NCBI GenBank assembly: GCA_902595725.1
Contig: CACJRJ010000016.1
Coordinates: 1-32,221, forward strand
Origin: an uncultured Pelagibacteraceae bacterium
Lineage (GTDB): Bacteria; Pseudomonadota; Alphaproteobacteria; Pelagibacterales; Pelagibacteraceae
DNA: 32,221 bases
Direction: 5' to 3'
Shown here: piece by piece, positions 7,810-20,515 of the stretch
Layout of the letters: the number at the start of each line of letters is the position of its first letter
How positions within the stretch are numbered: position 1 is the first letter of the stretch
Made by a program: the position numbers and the translations under genes
The notes under the pieces: generated by a model
What the model was told of the DNA's origin: nothing
The model's input: the letters and a program-made list of their open reading frames with translations, nothing else
Database searches by the model: none

Positions 7810-8597
7810 ATGAAAATAAAAAATCTTATAAATCATCCATTTGAGTCAGCAAAGCTTATTTCAAAGGTATTTATTGATAAATTATTTTATAAATTCATCG
7901 AAAATCAATCTAAAAAATTTTTCGAATATAATGATTTAGATAAATATTTTATACTAGGCAATCATGAAGAACTTAAAATAGAATATATTGATATAAAATA
8001 TTTATATAACCAAGTAATAAAGAGAAATCCAAAATGCGTTTTAGAATTTGGTTCAGGTTTTTCTACAATAGCAATAGCTTTAGCTCTAAAAAAAATGATG
8101 AACTTTATAAAACAGGTGGAAAACTTTTTTCAGTAGATGGAAATGAGGAATGGATAAAAAACACTAGAAATAAAATTAACAAGGATTTAACCAAATACAT
8201 AAAGTTTATATTTGATAAGCCATATATTTCAACGCACAAAGGTCAACTAGTCTCATATCATAAAAATCTTCCTGATATTTCTCCTAATTTCATTTATCTT
8301 GATGGCCCAGCACCTGATGATGTGATTGGAGATATCAATGGATTATCGTTTAATTCAAAAATAATTAAAGATGATGATGAAAATATTTTTTTTAAAAAAA
8401 ATTCAAGAAGGATAGTAGCAGCAGATGTGCTTTTATATGAAAGTACTGCCCCATCAGATTTTTTTATTTTAGTTGACAGGAGATATTCTAATTCAAATTT
8501 TTTAGAAAAAAATTTAATTTATGATTATAAAATTATAAAAAGTATAATTTTTGGTGGAAAAGTGACTTTTCAAAAAAAATATCAACCTTATCCTTGA
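7810..8597 (+). pseudogene. Methyltransferase-like gene interrupted by a frame change in an A8 tract
   Basis: Two overlapping frames together encode one protein of about 262 residues. The first frame runs from the ATG at 7810 and ends at 8136. The second frame, open from before 8034, ends at 8597. Homologous content passes from the first to the second at a run of eight A at 8088-8095, where a -1 shift (one A re-read or missing) joins them. The joined protein has VLEFGSGFST (residues 77-86), which resembles the SAM-binding motif I of class I methyltransferases, then FSVDGNEEW and FIYLDGP, which fit later strands of that fold. The target is unknown; a surface polysaccharide role is suggested only by location. 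It may be a true pseudogene, a sequencing or assembly error, or a gene expressed by slippage. Confidence 0.7.
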
Positions 8598-8601
8598 TGG
8601 G

Positions 8602-8626
8602 AAAAGTTGTTAATTTTTTAACTTTT
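8602..8626 (+). terminator. Weak hairpin between the two plus-strand genes
   Basis: AAAAGTT at 8602-8608 pairs perfectly with AACTTTT at 8620-8626. The loop contains a second possible stem. There is no clean run of T after it, so it is only a candidate terminator or mRNA end. Confidence 0.25.
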
Positions 8627-8642
8627 TAAGAATAATTAATTA

Positions 8643-9533
8643 ATGAAAAAACATGTCATAAACATTATATCTTTTTTTTTGATATATTCAGGTTTAATTT
8701 TTTTAATAGAAAAAAGAATTTTTAAATATAGATCTTTAAAATATGAAAATAAATCAATTTTTCCATTTTTAAATAAATACTATCATTTAATAGACTATTT
8801 TTTGGTCACAGTTGTATATTTTAAGAAATATTATTCAAAAATAAAAGATCCAAAAAAGCAAAGAGAAATATCTTTTAATACATTGAATGATAATGAAGGG
8901 GTTAAGTGGGCAAAACACTATTATAATGAAAATAGTAAAGGCAATTTTCACAGAAAAGAACGTGAGCAAATTTATATTAAAACTTCTGAACTGATAATAA
9001 GTAAATCTCTTAATAATAAAAAAACTTTATTTATTAATGTCGGCTCATCTAGTGGTTTGGATTTGATATACTTTTACAAAAAATTCAGTGAAATGAGCTA
9101 TTTATCCTCTGATATAAACGATGAAATTATTAATTTTCAAAGACAATTATATAAAGATTATAATATTAATTATTTTAAGGGATCGGCTGATTTAGTTGCA
9201 GAAAATTTAGATTATCTGGTTGAAAAGTATAATGCTGAAAAAGCAATAATATTTTGTAATGGATCATTACAATATGAGATACCTTATTATTTGGATAAAG
9301 GACTTAAATTTTTAAAAAACTCAAAAGTAAAATTTTATTTTTGTCTAACTGAAGCAATTGAATTAAAATTTAAAAGTGATGACAGTTACCATAGAAAAAA
9401 TATACTATGGATACATAATTATCCAAGTTACTTAAAAAAATACAAATTTAATATTATCTGGGAAAAATTATCTAAGGAAAATCAAATTAAAAATAATTCT
9501 ATAGGGATAATTTTTAACAATCTTTTTAGTTAA
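8643..9533 (+). CDS. Uncharacterised protein with methyltransferase-like fold and N-terminal hydrophobic segment
   Basis: A 296-residue protein that I do not recognise by name. Residues 4-23 are hydrophobic (INIISFFLIYSGLIFLI), enough for one membrane-spanning or anchoring segment, followed by a basic stretch. In the middle, LFINVGSSSGLDLIYF followed by YLSSDINDEI looks like motifs I and II of a SAM-dependent methyltransferase. Later, AIIFCNGSLQY and VKFYFCLTEAIELKF would be further strands of the same fold. It follows the frameshifted gene by 45 bases in the same direction and ends about 24 bases before the 23S rRNA end, converging on it. The function is unknown; a role in modifying surface glycans is a guess from the neighbourhood. 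Confidence 0.68.
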   Translation: MKKHVINIISFFLIYSGLIFLIEKRIFKYRSLKYENKSIFPFLNKYYHLIDYFLVTVVYFKKYYSKIKDPKKQREISFNTLNDNEGVKWAKHYYNENSKGNFHRKEREQIYIKTSELIISKSLNNKKTLFINVGSSSGLDLIYFYKKFSEMSYLSSDINDEIINFQRQLYKDYNINYFKGSADLVAENLDYLVEKYNAEKAIIFCNGSLQYEIPYYLDKGLKFLKNSKVKFYFCLTEAIELKFKSDDSYHRKNILWIHNYPSYLKKYKFNIIWEKLSKENQIKNNSIGIIFNNLFS

Positions 9534-9550
9534 TAATAATTCAAAAAATT

Positions 9551-9562
9551 TTTTTCAGTGCA

Positions 9563-9571
<9 letters not shown>
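9551..9571 (-). other. 3' arm of the 23S rRNA processing stem
   Basis: These 21 bases are complementary to 12309-12329 with a single mismatch, so the two ends of the 23S precursor can form a long stem of the kind cut by RNase III. The arm reaches to 17 bases from the stop codon of the convergent gene, and no 5S gene or separate terminator fits between. Confidence 0.75.
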
Positions 9572-12308
<2,737 letters not shown>

Positions 12309-12315
<7 letters not shown>

Positions 12316-12329
12316 TATGCACAGAAAAA
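12309..12329 (-). other. 5' arm of the 23S rRNA processing stem
   Basis: The partner of 9551-9571: 20 of 21 positions pair. The inner 14 bases (12309-12322 with 9558-9571) pair without a mismatch. Confidence 0.75.
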
Positions 12330-12359
12330 AATTCTGTGTTGAATCAAATTTTTTTTAAA

Positions 12360-12403
12360 TGTTCATCTATTCGAACATTCATGATTGTTCATCTATTCGA
12401 ACA
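12360..12403 (-). repeat. Two copies of an 18-base hairpin unit in the 16S-23S spacer
   Basis: TGTTCATCTATTCGAACA occurs at 12360-12377 and again at 12386-12403, 26 bases apart. Each unit is itself an inverted repeat (TGTTC/GAACA), and the second extends to seven pairs (ATTGTTC/GAACAAT). They lie between tRNA-Ala and the 23S 5' stem. They may be recognition sites for RNA processing or a recent local duplication. Confidence 0.7.
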
Positions 12404-12461
12404 ATCGGATATAGATATTGATAATATAAAAATATTTACAAATTAAATAACTAAGTGTTTC

Positions 12462-12537
12462 TGGTGGAGGATAGCGGGATCGAACCGCTGACCTCCTGAA
12501 TGCAAATCAGGCGCTCTCCCAGCTGAGCTAATCCCCC
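12462..12537 (-). tRNA. tRNA-Ala (anticodon TGC)
   Basis: The minus strand folds as a 76-base tRNA. The acceptor arm GGGGGAT pairs with ATCCTCC (one G-U), the D arm reads TAGCTCAGCTGGGAGAGC, the anticodon TGC is at 12504-12502, and the T arm contains GGTTCGATCC. The CCA end is encoded. Its place in the 16S-23S spacer after tRNA-Ile is the standard arrangement. Confidence 0.96.
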
Positions 12538-12545
12538 TTTTAAAT

Positions 12546-12622
12546 TGGTGGGCCGAGAAAGACTCGAACTTTCGACCCCACCCTTATCAAGGGTGTGCTC
12601 TAACCAACTGAGCTACCGGCCC
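12546..12622 (-). tRNA. tRNA-Ile (anticodon GAT)
   Basis: A 77-base tRNA on the minus strand. The acceptor arm GGGCCGG pairs with TCGGCCC, the D arm reads TAGCTCAGTTGGTTAGAGC, the anticodon GAT is at 12588-12586 within CCCTTGATAAGGG, and the T arm contains AGTTCGAGTCT. The CCA end is encoded. Only 8 bases separate it from tRNA-Ala. Confidence 0.96.
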
Positions 12623-12649
12623 TAATGCAGAAAAGAGAAACACTTTAAA

Positions 12650-12672
12650 TTAAGAAGAGAAATGAGGACGGT
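12650..12672 (-). other. 3' arm of the 16S rRNA processing stem
   Basis: These 23 bases pair with 14290-14312 with two mismatched positions, bringing the flanks of 16S together as a likely RNase III substrate. Confidence 0.75.
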
Positions 12673-12696
12673 CAACATTAACCTGTTAAATATTTA

Positions 12697-12718
12697 GATT
12701 AAGAAAAAATCCTTAATC
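12697..12718 (-). other. Small hairpin just after the 16S 3' end
   Basis: GATTAAG at 12697-12703 pairs perfectly with CTTAATC at 12712-12718 across an 8-base loop, 8 bases beyond the 16S end. It may help 3' maturation. Confidence 0.4.
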
Positions 12719-12726
12719 ATCCTTAG

Positions 12727-14201
<1,475 letters not shown>

Positions 14202-14211
14202 AAAAACGGCG

Positions 14212-14266
14212 CACACTAGCTTCTATATAAATTCTAAGAATAAAATTTATATAATTTTGAAGTGTG
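14212..14266 (-). other. Large imperfect hairpin in the 16S leader
   Basis: CACACT (14212-14217) pairs with AGTGTG (14261-14266), and inside it TATATAAATT (14224-14233) pairs perfectly with AATTTATATA (14244-14253), with short unpaired segments between. It begins about 11 bases upstream of the mature 16S start, so it is probably part of the precursor fold. Confidence 0.5.
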
Positions 14267-14289
14267 TACGACAAATTTTGGTAACCTTA

Positions 14290-14312
14290 ACCGTCCACAC
14301 TTCTCTTCTTAA
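14290..14312 (-). other. 5' arm of the 16S rRNA processing stem
   Basis: The partner of 12650-12672 (21 of 23 positions complementary). It lies about 75 bases downstream of the putative start of transcription. Confidence 0.75.
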
Positions 14313-14387
14313 ATTTTTACTAATAAAATAACTAATTAAGCTTAATTAAGCCTAATAATAAACAACTTTTCTATGTTGAGTGTGACG

Positions 14388-14415
14388 CTTATAGTATAAA
14401 TAGATAGGAAATCAA
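14388..14415 (-). promoter_or_regulatory. Probable rRNA operon promoter
   Basis: On the minus strand TTGATT (14415-14410) is followed after 16 bases by TATAAG (14393-14388), then GCGTCAC, a GC-richer stretch of the kind seen at the start of stable RNA genes. Transcription would start near 14381 and give a leader of about 180 bases with the folded elements described. The leader also contains the palindrome AATTAAGCTTAATT near 14340. The facing region up to 14483 holds no clear promoter for the plus-strand peptidase gene. Confidence 0.5.
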
Positions 14416-14483
14416 GTAATTAGATTTGAAAAAAGAGGTAAAAAACATACAAAAACCAATGCTTTTTTGCTATTTCTATTAAC

Positions 14484-15779
14484 ATGTTTAAAACTAGTTT
14501 AAATAAAATAATAAAAAATAATCTTTATCCAATAATATTAATTTCAATAATATCTTTTACAATTCTAATAACAAATTTTTATTCCATATATAAAAAAAAT
14601 AATCAGGACCATTTAATCAACTTTTTAGATAATTCTTATTTAAAAAAATCATTAAATTTAATTATACAAAATTTAAATCCAAAATTTGATTATATAGATG
14701 TCAAAGTTATCAAGGGTGATACATTTGAAAAAATTATAGATCAATTAAACTTACCTTTAAAAGAGAAAAAATTAGCAATTAAAAATTTTTCTAAATTTAA
14801 ATTTATAAATAGTTTATATGAAGGTCAAAAAATTACATTTAAATTAGATAACTCAAAACCAAAAAAGATAATTGAAATGAAAGTTGAACAGTCAAAAACA
14901 AAATATTTTCTCTTTAGTCGAAAAGAAAATTTAGATAATTTTGAATATAAAGAATTAAATAAAAGTCTAACAAAAGTCCTAGTTTATAAAGAAACATTAA
15001 TTGCCAACAGTTTATATTCAAGTGCAATTAAAGTAGGAATAAAACCAAATATAATAATCGAATTTGCAAGGATATATGGATTCCAGGTAGATTTTCAAAG
15101 AGATATTTGGAAAAATGATAGTTTTCAAATAATTTATGAAACCTTTCTAGACTCAAATAATAAAATTATTGAAACTGGAAATATAATATATGCTAATTTA
15201 ATTTTGCAAGGTAATGAAAATAATTTATATATTTATAAAACTAAAGATGGTTACGAACATTTTGATGCTGCTGGGAAAAGTGTAAGAAAAAGTTTGATGA
15301 AGACTCCGATCAATGGAGCAAGATTATCATCAAGTTTTGGAATGCGAAAGCATCCAATATTAGGATATAATAAAATGCACCGAGGCACAGATTTTGCTGC
15401 TCCAGAAGGAACGCCTGTAATGGCTTCTGGCGATGGCAAAATTATTAGAGCAAGATGGTGTGGTGGTGGTGGAAATTGTATAAAAATAAAACATAACTCT
15501 ACTTACTCTACTGTTTATGCGCATCTAAAAAACTTTGCACGAGGCATTAAGGAAGGGAAAAAAGTTACTCAAGGTCAAATAATTGGATATGTAGGGTCTA
15601 CAGGAATGTCTACTGGGCCACATTTGCACTACGAAGTTATTATTAATGGAAAAAAAGTTAATTCACAAACATTAAAGTTACCTTCAGGAAAAATACTTAA
15701 AGGGAATGAAAGAAAACTTTTTGAAGTAAGTAAAATTAAAATAAATGTTTTGAAATCTAAATTAATTAGTTCTTTATAG
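14484..15779 (+). CDS. M23 family metallopeptidase (murein endopeptidase-like)
   Basis: A 431-residue protein with an N-terminal membrane segment at about residues 14-35, which anchors it in the inner membrane facing the periplasm. A LysM/OapA-like segment (VKVIKGDTFEKII) is near residue 75. The C-terminal M23 (LytM) domain has the zinc ligands His299 and Asp303 (HRGTDFAAP) and the HLH motif at 380-382 (GPHLHYEV). These enzymes cut peptidoglycan cross-links during growth or division. All the metal-binding residues are present, so it should be active rather than a regulatory homologue. It is divergent from the rRNA operon and its 3' end overlaps the convergent DUF4167 gene by 14 bases. Confidence 0.9.
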   Translation: MFKTSLNKIIKNNLYPIILISIISFTILITNFYSIYKKNNQDHLINFLDNSYLKKSLNLIIQNLNPKFDYIDVKVIKGDTFEKIIDQLNLPLKEKKLAIKNFSKFKFINSLYEGQKITFKLDNSKPKKIIEMKVEQSKTKYFLFSRKENLDNFEYKELNKSLTKVLVYKETLIANSLYSSAIKVGIKPNIIIEFARIYGFQVDFQRDIWKNDSFQIIYETFLDSNNKIIETGNIIYANLILQGNENNLYIYKTKDGYEHFDAAGKSVRKSLMKTPINGARLSSSFGMRKHPILGYNKMHRGTDFAAPEGTPVMASGDGKIIRARWCGGGGNCIKIKHNSTYSTVYAHLKNFARGIKEGKKVTQGQIIGYVGSTGMSTGPHLHYEVIINGKKVNSQTLKLPSGKILKGNERKLFEVSKIKINVLKSKLISSL

Positions 15780-16179
15780 AAGCTGTAGCTTCCGATTTCT
15801 GATCTGATTCACTTGTATTACTTTGATCTTTGTTTGATTTTTCTTCAGTTAAATCACTCTTAACTTCTTGATCAGAATTTTGTCTCTTATTTAAAAGCAG
15901 AGATTTTTCTCCAAGAACTCTTATAAAATGTTCTGCATGCTGATAATAGTTTTCTGAAAGAATTTTATCTCCATTTGACAGAGCTTCTAGAGCTAAATTA
16001 GAATATTTTTCCACCAATTTAGATGCATTATGGTTATTTCTGCTTGAATTTTTTCTTATAAAATTTGATCCATTTTGAAAATCATTAATTATTTTACTTC
16101 CGTTTTCATTTTTATGATTATTTCTATCTGAATGATTTTTATATCTACTTCTTCTAAAATTATTTCTAAAGTTTCGCAT
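15766..16179 (-). CDS. DUF4167 domain protein
   Basis: A 137-residue protein of the alphaproteobacterial DUF4167 family. The N-terminal half is rich in Asn, Arg and Lys and probably disordered. The conserved part is KYSNLALEALSNGDKILSENYYQHAEHFIRVL at about residues 58-90. The C-terminal tail is acidic and serine-rich. The basic N-terminus suggests RNA or ribosome contact, but the function is unknown. It sits just after prmC and prfA in the same direction (20-base gap), the usual place for this family. Confidence 0.85.
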   Translation of the reverse strand: MRNFRNNFRRSRYKNHSDRNNHKNENGSKIINDFQNGSNFIRKNSSRNNHNASKLVEKYSNLALEALSNGDKILSENYYQHAEHFIRVLGEKSLLLNKRQNSDQEVKSDLTEEKSNKDQSNTSESDQKSEATASIKN

Positions 16180-16199
16180 TAATTAATTTAAATTTTTAT

Positions 16200-17042
16200 T
16201 TATATTTTTGTAGAAATTATACATCTATTCTTTCTTCCAAGATCTTTGATAACTCTATTATTATAAAAACCATATAATTGTAATATTTTTAAAACTTCTC
16301 TTGTTTGGGTAAATCCTATTTCCAAAAACAATTTTCCACTTTTTTTTATCAAATTTGAACTTTTGCTTACTACTAGCCTTATTTTAGATAAACCATCTAT
16401 TCCCCCACTTAAAGCAACTTTGGGCTCGTAGTATCTTACATCTTTGTCCAAACCATTAATTTCATTAAACTTTATGTAAGGAGGGTTAGATACGATAAAA
16501 TCATATTTATCTACGTTAAAATTGTCAATATTTGTATTAAAAAACTTAATTCTATTTTTAAGGTGTTGTATTTTTGCATTATATTTTGCTAGTTTTATTG
16601 CATTTTTTGAAATATCAATTCCTACACCTCTACATTTTTTTCTATCATTTAATATTGAAATAATAATGCATCCAGATCCAGTGCCTATATCTAGTATTTT
16701 TTTTTTAGAATTAATACTAATTTCACTTAAAACTTGCTCTACTAGCGTTTCAGAATCTGGTCTTGGTATTAACACATTGTTATTAACTTTAAATTTATTT
16801 TTCCAGAATTCCTTATAACCAGTAATATAGGCTACAGGCTCATTTTTTTTTCTTCTTTCAATAAAATCAAAAAAAATTTTTGTTTCATTATTTTTAATCT
16901 CTTTTTCTAAATTTAAGATTAGATTAAATCTATCAATTTTCAATATTGATGAAAGTAATAACTCACTATCTAAATTAAATGATTTTATATTATTAAATTT
17001 TAAAATTTTTGATCCTTCAAAAAGTATTTCTTGATAGTTCAT
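16200..17042 (-). CDS. prmC: Peptide chain release factor glutamine methyltransferase PrmC
   Basis: A 280-residue SAM-dependent methyltransferase of the PrmC/HemK family, which methylates the Gln of the GGQ motif in release factors. Motif I, ILDIGTGSG, is at residues 116-124 and the catalytic NPPY at 186-189. The N-terminal helical domain that recognises the release factor is present. Its target gene prfA lies directly upstream with one base between them, the classic prfA-prmC pair. The start codon is the ATG immediately after the prfA stop. Confidence 0.96.
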   Translation of the reverse strand: MNYQEILFEGSKILKFNNIKSFNLDSELLLSSILKIDRFNLILNLEKEIKNNETKIFFDFIERRKKNEPVAYITGYKEFWKNKFKVNNNVLIPRPDSETLVEQVLSEISINSKKKILDIGTGSGCIIISILNDRKKCRGVGIDISKNAIKLAKYNAKIQHLKNRIKFFNTNIDNFNVDKYDFIVSNPPYIKFNEINGLDKDVRYYEPKVALSGGIDGLSKIRLVVSKSSNLIKKSGKLFLEIGFTQTREVLKILQLYGFYNNRVIKDLGRKNRCIISTKI

Positions 17043-17043
17043 T

Positions 17044-18117
17044 TTAATTTAATTTTTTTAATTCCTCTTCTTGAGCTCTTAAAGTTAAATTTTCAATCAT
17101 TTCTTCAAATATTTCTCCCTGCATAAATTCTTCAAGCTTATGTAAAGTAAAGTTAATTCTATGATCTGTAACTCTGCCCTGAGGAAAATTATATGTTCTT
17201 ATTCTTTCAGATCTATCACCAGTTCCAATTTTATTTTTTCTATCTTTAGATCTAGCTTCGTCTAATTTCTGTCTTTCATGCTCATATATTCTTGATCTAA
17301 GAATTTTTAAACCTTTTTCTCTATTTCTTATTTGGGATTTTTCATCTTGTTGGCTTACTACAATGCCAGTTGGAATATGTGTTATTCTAACTGCAGAGTC
17401 TGTTGTATTCACACTTTGTCCGCCAGGCCCACTACTTCTGAATACATCAATTCTTAAATCTTTTTCTTCAATTTTTACATCAACTTCTTCGGCTTCTGGT
17501 AAAACTGCTACTGTCGCTGCAGATGTATGAACTCTTCCTTGAGTTTCAGTATCTGGTACTCTCTGAACACGATGAACGCCACTTTCATATTTTAATAGTG
17601 AATAAATATTTTTTCCTTTTATATTTCCTATTACTTCTTTTAATCCACCAGCTTCACTTTTAGAAATACTAATCACTTCTAAAATCCATTTTTTTTTGTG
17701 GCAAACTTTTTCGTACATTTTAAACAAATCAGAAGCAAATAAGCTCGCCTCAAGACCTCCAGTTCCTGCTCTGATTTCAATTATCGCATTTTTTGTATCA
17801 GCATCATCTTTGGGAAGCAAAAATAATTTTATTTTTTTTTCAATTAATTCATTATTTTTTAATAATTCATTTAATTCTAATTCTGCCATTTCTTTAATTT
17901 CTTTTTCACTACCGCTATCGTTAATTATTTTTTCTAAATCTTTTTTATTTTTCTCAAATTCTATGTATTTTTTGGCGTGAATAATAATTTCATTTATATC
18001 AGAATATTCTTTTGATTTTGTTGCAAATAATTTTTTATCAATGCTTCCTGAAGATAGTTCGCTCTCAAGACTTTTATGTCTCAAAACTAATTCTTCAACT
18101 TTTTTTACTGGTATCAT
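17044..18117 (-). CDS. prfA: Peptide chain release factor 1
   Basis: A 357-residue class I release factor. The GGQ motif that triggers peptide release is at residues 232-234 (GPGGQSVN). The stop-codon recognition tripeptide of RF1, of form P-x-T, is PDT at residues 188-190 (RVPDTETQG), which marks it as RF1 (UAA/UAG) rather than RF2. Length is normal. The ATG lies inside the 3' end of ispG, with a 23-base overlap, so translation is likely coupled. Confidence 0.96.
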   Translation of the reverse strand: MIPVKKVEELVLRHKSLESELSSGSIDKKLFATKSKEYSDINEIIIHAKKYIEFEKNKKDLEKIINDSGSEKEIKEMAELELNELLKNNELIEKKIKLFLLPKDDADTKNAIIEIRAGTGGLEASLFASDLFKMYEKVCHKKKWILEVISISKSEAGGLKEVIGNIKGKNIYSLLKYESGVHRVQRVPDTETQGRVHTSAATVAVLPEAEEVDVKIEEKDLRIDVFRSSGPGGQSVNTTDSAVRITHIPTGIVVSQQDEKSQIRNREKGLKILRSRIYEHERQKLDEARSKDRKNKIGTGDRSERIRTYNFPQGRVTDHRINFTLHKLEEFMQGEIFEEMIENLTLRAQEEELKKLN

Positions 18118-19216
18118 TATTCTTTATTTTGAATTCTTCTGCTTTTTTTTCAACTAATTCAACTACCTTTGAAATAATATCTTTATTACCAAGCTTTTCT
18201 GTTTGAACTCCTTTCAAATAAAGCATGTTACTATTTTGACCACCTCCAGTTATGCCTATATCAGTTTGTGCTGCCTCTCCTGGGCCATTTACGACACATC
18301 CTATAATAGATAAAGTTATTGGAGTTTTAATATGAGATAATTTTTCTTCTAAAATTTTAACTGTATCTATAACTTGAAAACCTTGTCTGGCGCACGAAGG
18401 ACAAGATATTATCTTAACTCCCCTATTTCTAAGGTTTAATGATTTTAAAATTTCATTTCCTATTTTGATTTCTTCAACTGGATCATCAGAGAGGGAGACT
18501 CTTATTGTATCTCCAATGCCTTCTAACAATAAATTTCCTATACCGATAGAAGATTTTATGCTCCCAGGAATGAAACTTCCTGCTTCTGTAATTCCCAGAT
18601 GAAGAGGATAATCTATAACTTTTGAAAGTTCTTTATATGCTTTTATTGATAAAAATACATCTGAAGATTTAACACTTACTTTAAAATTAAAAAAATCTAA
18701 ATCTTCTAAAATTTTTACATTTCTAATAGCGCTCTCTACTAACGCTTCCGGACATGGTTCTCTGTGCTTTTCCAAGATATCTTTTTCTAATGAGCCAGAA
18801 TTGACACCAATTCTCATAGAACAATTATTATTTTTTGCAGCTGAAATAACTTGGACAATTTTATTTTTATCACCAATATTTCCCGGATTAATTCTTAAAC
18901 AGTCAGCTCCATTTTCTGCAGCTTCTATAGCCCTTTTAAAATGAAAATGAATATCAGCAACTACTGGAATAGGAGAATGTTTGGTAATTTCTTTTAATGC
19001 ATTCGTAGATTCTTCATCAGGACAAGAAACCCTTATAATATCTCCTCCAACTTCTGAAATATTATTAATTTGATTTAATGTTTCTTTAATATTGCTAGTT
19101 AAAGTATTTGTCATTGACTGAACTGAAATTGGGTTATTGCCTCCAATTTTTACATTTCCTACATTGATAACTTTGGTGTCTCTACGATATATATCCCTGA
19201 AAGGTCTAATGCTCAT
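18095..19216 (-). CDS. ispG: 4-hydroxy-3-methylbut-2-en-1-yl diphosphate synthase IspG (GcpE)
   Basis: A 373-residue iron-sulfur enzyme of the MEP pathway of isoprenoid synthesis. The three cysteines that bind the 4Fe-4S cluster are Cys272 and Cys275 (SCPSCARQ) and Cys307 ([11 protein letters not shown]), with Glu314 as the fourth ligand, matching the E. coli enzyme closely in position. The N-terminal barrel starts at [10 protein letters not shown]-like sequence near residue 17. It follows lysC by 9 bases and overlaps prfA, so it is part of a lysC-ispG-prfA-prmC-DUF4167 run. Confidence 0.96.
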   Translation of the reverse strand: MSIRPFRDIYRRDTKVINVGNVKIGGNNPISVQSMTNTLTSNIKETLNQINNISEVGGDIIRVSCPDEESTNALKEITKHSPIPVVADIHFHFKRAIEAAENGADCLRINPGNIGDKNKIVQVISAAKNNNCSMRIGVNSGSLEKDILEKHREPCPEALVESAIRNVKILEDLDFFNFKVSVKSSDVFLSIKAYKELSKVIDYPLHLGITEAGSFIPGSIKSSIGIGNLLLEGIGDTIRVSLSDDPVEEIKIGNEILKSLNLRNRGVKIISCPSCARQGFQVIDTVKILEEKLSHIKTPITLSIIGCVVNGPGEAAQTDIGITGGGQNSNMLYLKGVQTEKLGNKDIISKVVELVEKKAEEFKIKNNDTSKKS

Positions 19217-19225
19217 TATTTTGAA

Positions 19226-20440
19226 TTATTTTTCTAATCTAAATTCTTTATGTAAAACATTTACTGCTTTATTTAAATCTCTTCTATTTAATAATACAGA
19301 TATTTTAATTTCTGATGTTGAAATTACAATAATATTTATATTCTTTTTAGCCAGTGCATTAAACATTCTATAGGTAACTCCTGGAGTTGTAATCATTCCT
19401 ACGCCAATTATTGATACTTTTGATACTTTTTTATCAACAATTAATTTTCTAAAATTTATTTTTTTATTTTTTTTTAATAACTTTTCAGTTTTAGCTGAAT
19501 CTTCCGATTTAATTGTAAACGTTAGGTCTGTTTCTCGACCATTCGAAGATATATTTTGTACAACCATGTCTACATTGATTGAATTTGTATAAAGTGGTTC
19601 AAATATTGAAGCTGCAACACCTGGTCTATCTTTTACTCCAAGCAAGGTAATTTTAGCATCATTTTTTGTAAAAGAAACTCCTCTAATAATTTTATTACTC
19701 AATATATTTTTTTTTTTTGTAATTAAAGTTCCAGAAACTTTTTTAAATGATGATCTTACATCTACATCAATTCTATTTAATCTTGCATCTTGAATGGAGT
19801 GGGGTTGCATAACTTTCGCTCCCAGTGAGGCCATTTCAAGCATTTCTTCATAAGAAATTATTTTTATTTTTTTTGCTTTTTTAATTATATTTGGATCCGT
19901 TGTATAAACGCCATCTACATCAGTATAAATTATACATTTTTCTGCATTAAAAAACCTTGCAAGCATAATTGCACTCGCATCAGTACCTCCTCTTCCTATA
20001 GTAGTTATTCTAAAGTTAGAGTTAATTCCTTGGAATCCTGCAACAATTGGAATCCCACCAGATTTTAAATAATTCATTAAATTTTTTTTATATATATGTT
20101 TAATCCGTGCTGCAGAATAATTTCCTTCTGTTAAAATAGGTACTTGCCAGCCTAACCATGATCTAGATTTATAACCTAAATGATTTAAACTTCCTGCTAT
20201 TAGTGAGCAAGACATTTGTTCGCCTGAGGAAACTAAGACATCATATTCATCACTTATAAAATTACTTGAAATTTCTTTTGATTTTTTGATCAAATCATTT
20301 GTTACTCCTTTCATAGCTGATGGAGTAACAATTACCTTATATTTTTTTTTTATATAAGAAATTATTATTTTTGAAACCTTATTTATTCTATCTGTCGAAC
20401 CAACAGAGGTTCCTCCAAATTTTAAAACTACAATTTTCAT
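19226..20440 (-). CDS. lysC: Aspartate kinase
   Basis: A 404-residue aspartokinase, the first step toward lysine, threonine and methionine. The kinase domain begins KFGGTSVGS and includes SSGEQMSC and TTIGRGGTDASA. The C-terminal part has two ACT domains (ITLLGVKDRPGVAASIF and VSIIGVGMITTPGVTYRMF), the sites of feedback control by lysine and/or threonine. It is a stand-alone enzyme with no homoserine dehydrogenase fused. It heads the minus-strand run and is divergent from ubiG across 75 bases, where no convincing promoter pair is visible. Confidence 0.95.
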   Translation of the reverse strand: MKIVVLKFGGTSVGSTDRINKVSKIIISYIKKKYKVIVTPSAMKGVTNDLIKKSKEISSNFISDEYDVLVSSGEQMSCSLIAGSLNHLGYKSRSWLGWQVPILTEGNYSAARIKHIYKKNLMNYLKSGGIPIVAGFQGINSNFRITTIGRGGTDASAIMLARFFNAEKCIIYTDVDGVYTTDPNIIKKAKKIKIISYEEMLEMASLGAKVMQPHSIQDARLNRIDVDVRSSFKKVSGTLITKKKNILSNKIIRGVSFTKNDAKITLLGVKDRPGVAASIFEPLYTNSINVDMVVQNISSNGRETDLTFTIKSEDSAKTEKLLKKNKKINFRKLIVDKKVSKVSIIGVGMITTPGVTYRMFNALAKKNINIIVISTSEIKISVLLNRRDLNKAVNVLHKEFRLEK

Positions 20441-20515
20441 TGATCAATTTTTTTTTTTTAAGTAAATTATGTTGATAAAATACATCTTAATTGTAATGTC
20501 AACTATCAATCACTT

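Noticed and set aside
8034-8597. A separate gene beginning at an ATG at 8034
   Set aside because: The start falls within the coding motif of the preceding frame, and its sequence before the A8 run is only the shifted reading of that motif. It is better read as the second half of one interrupted gene.
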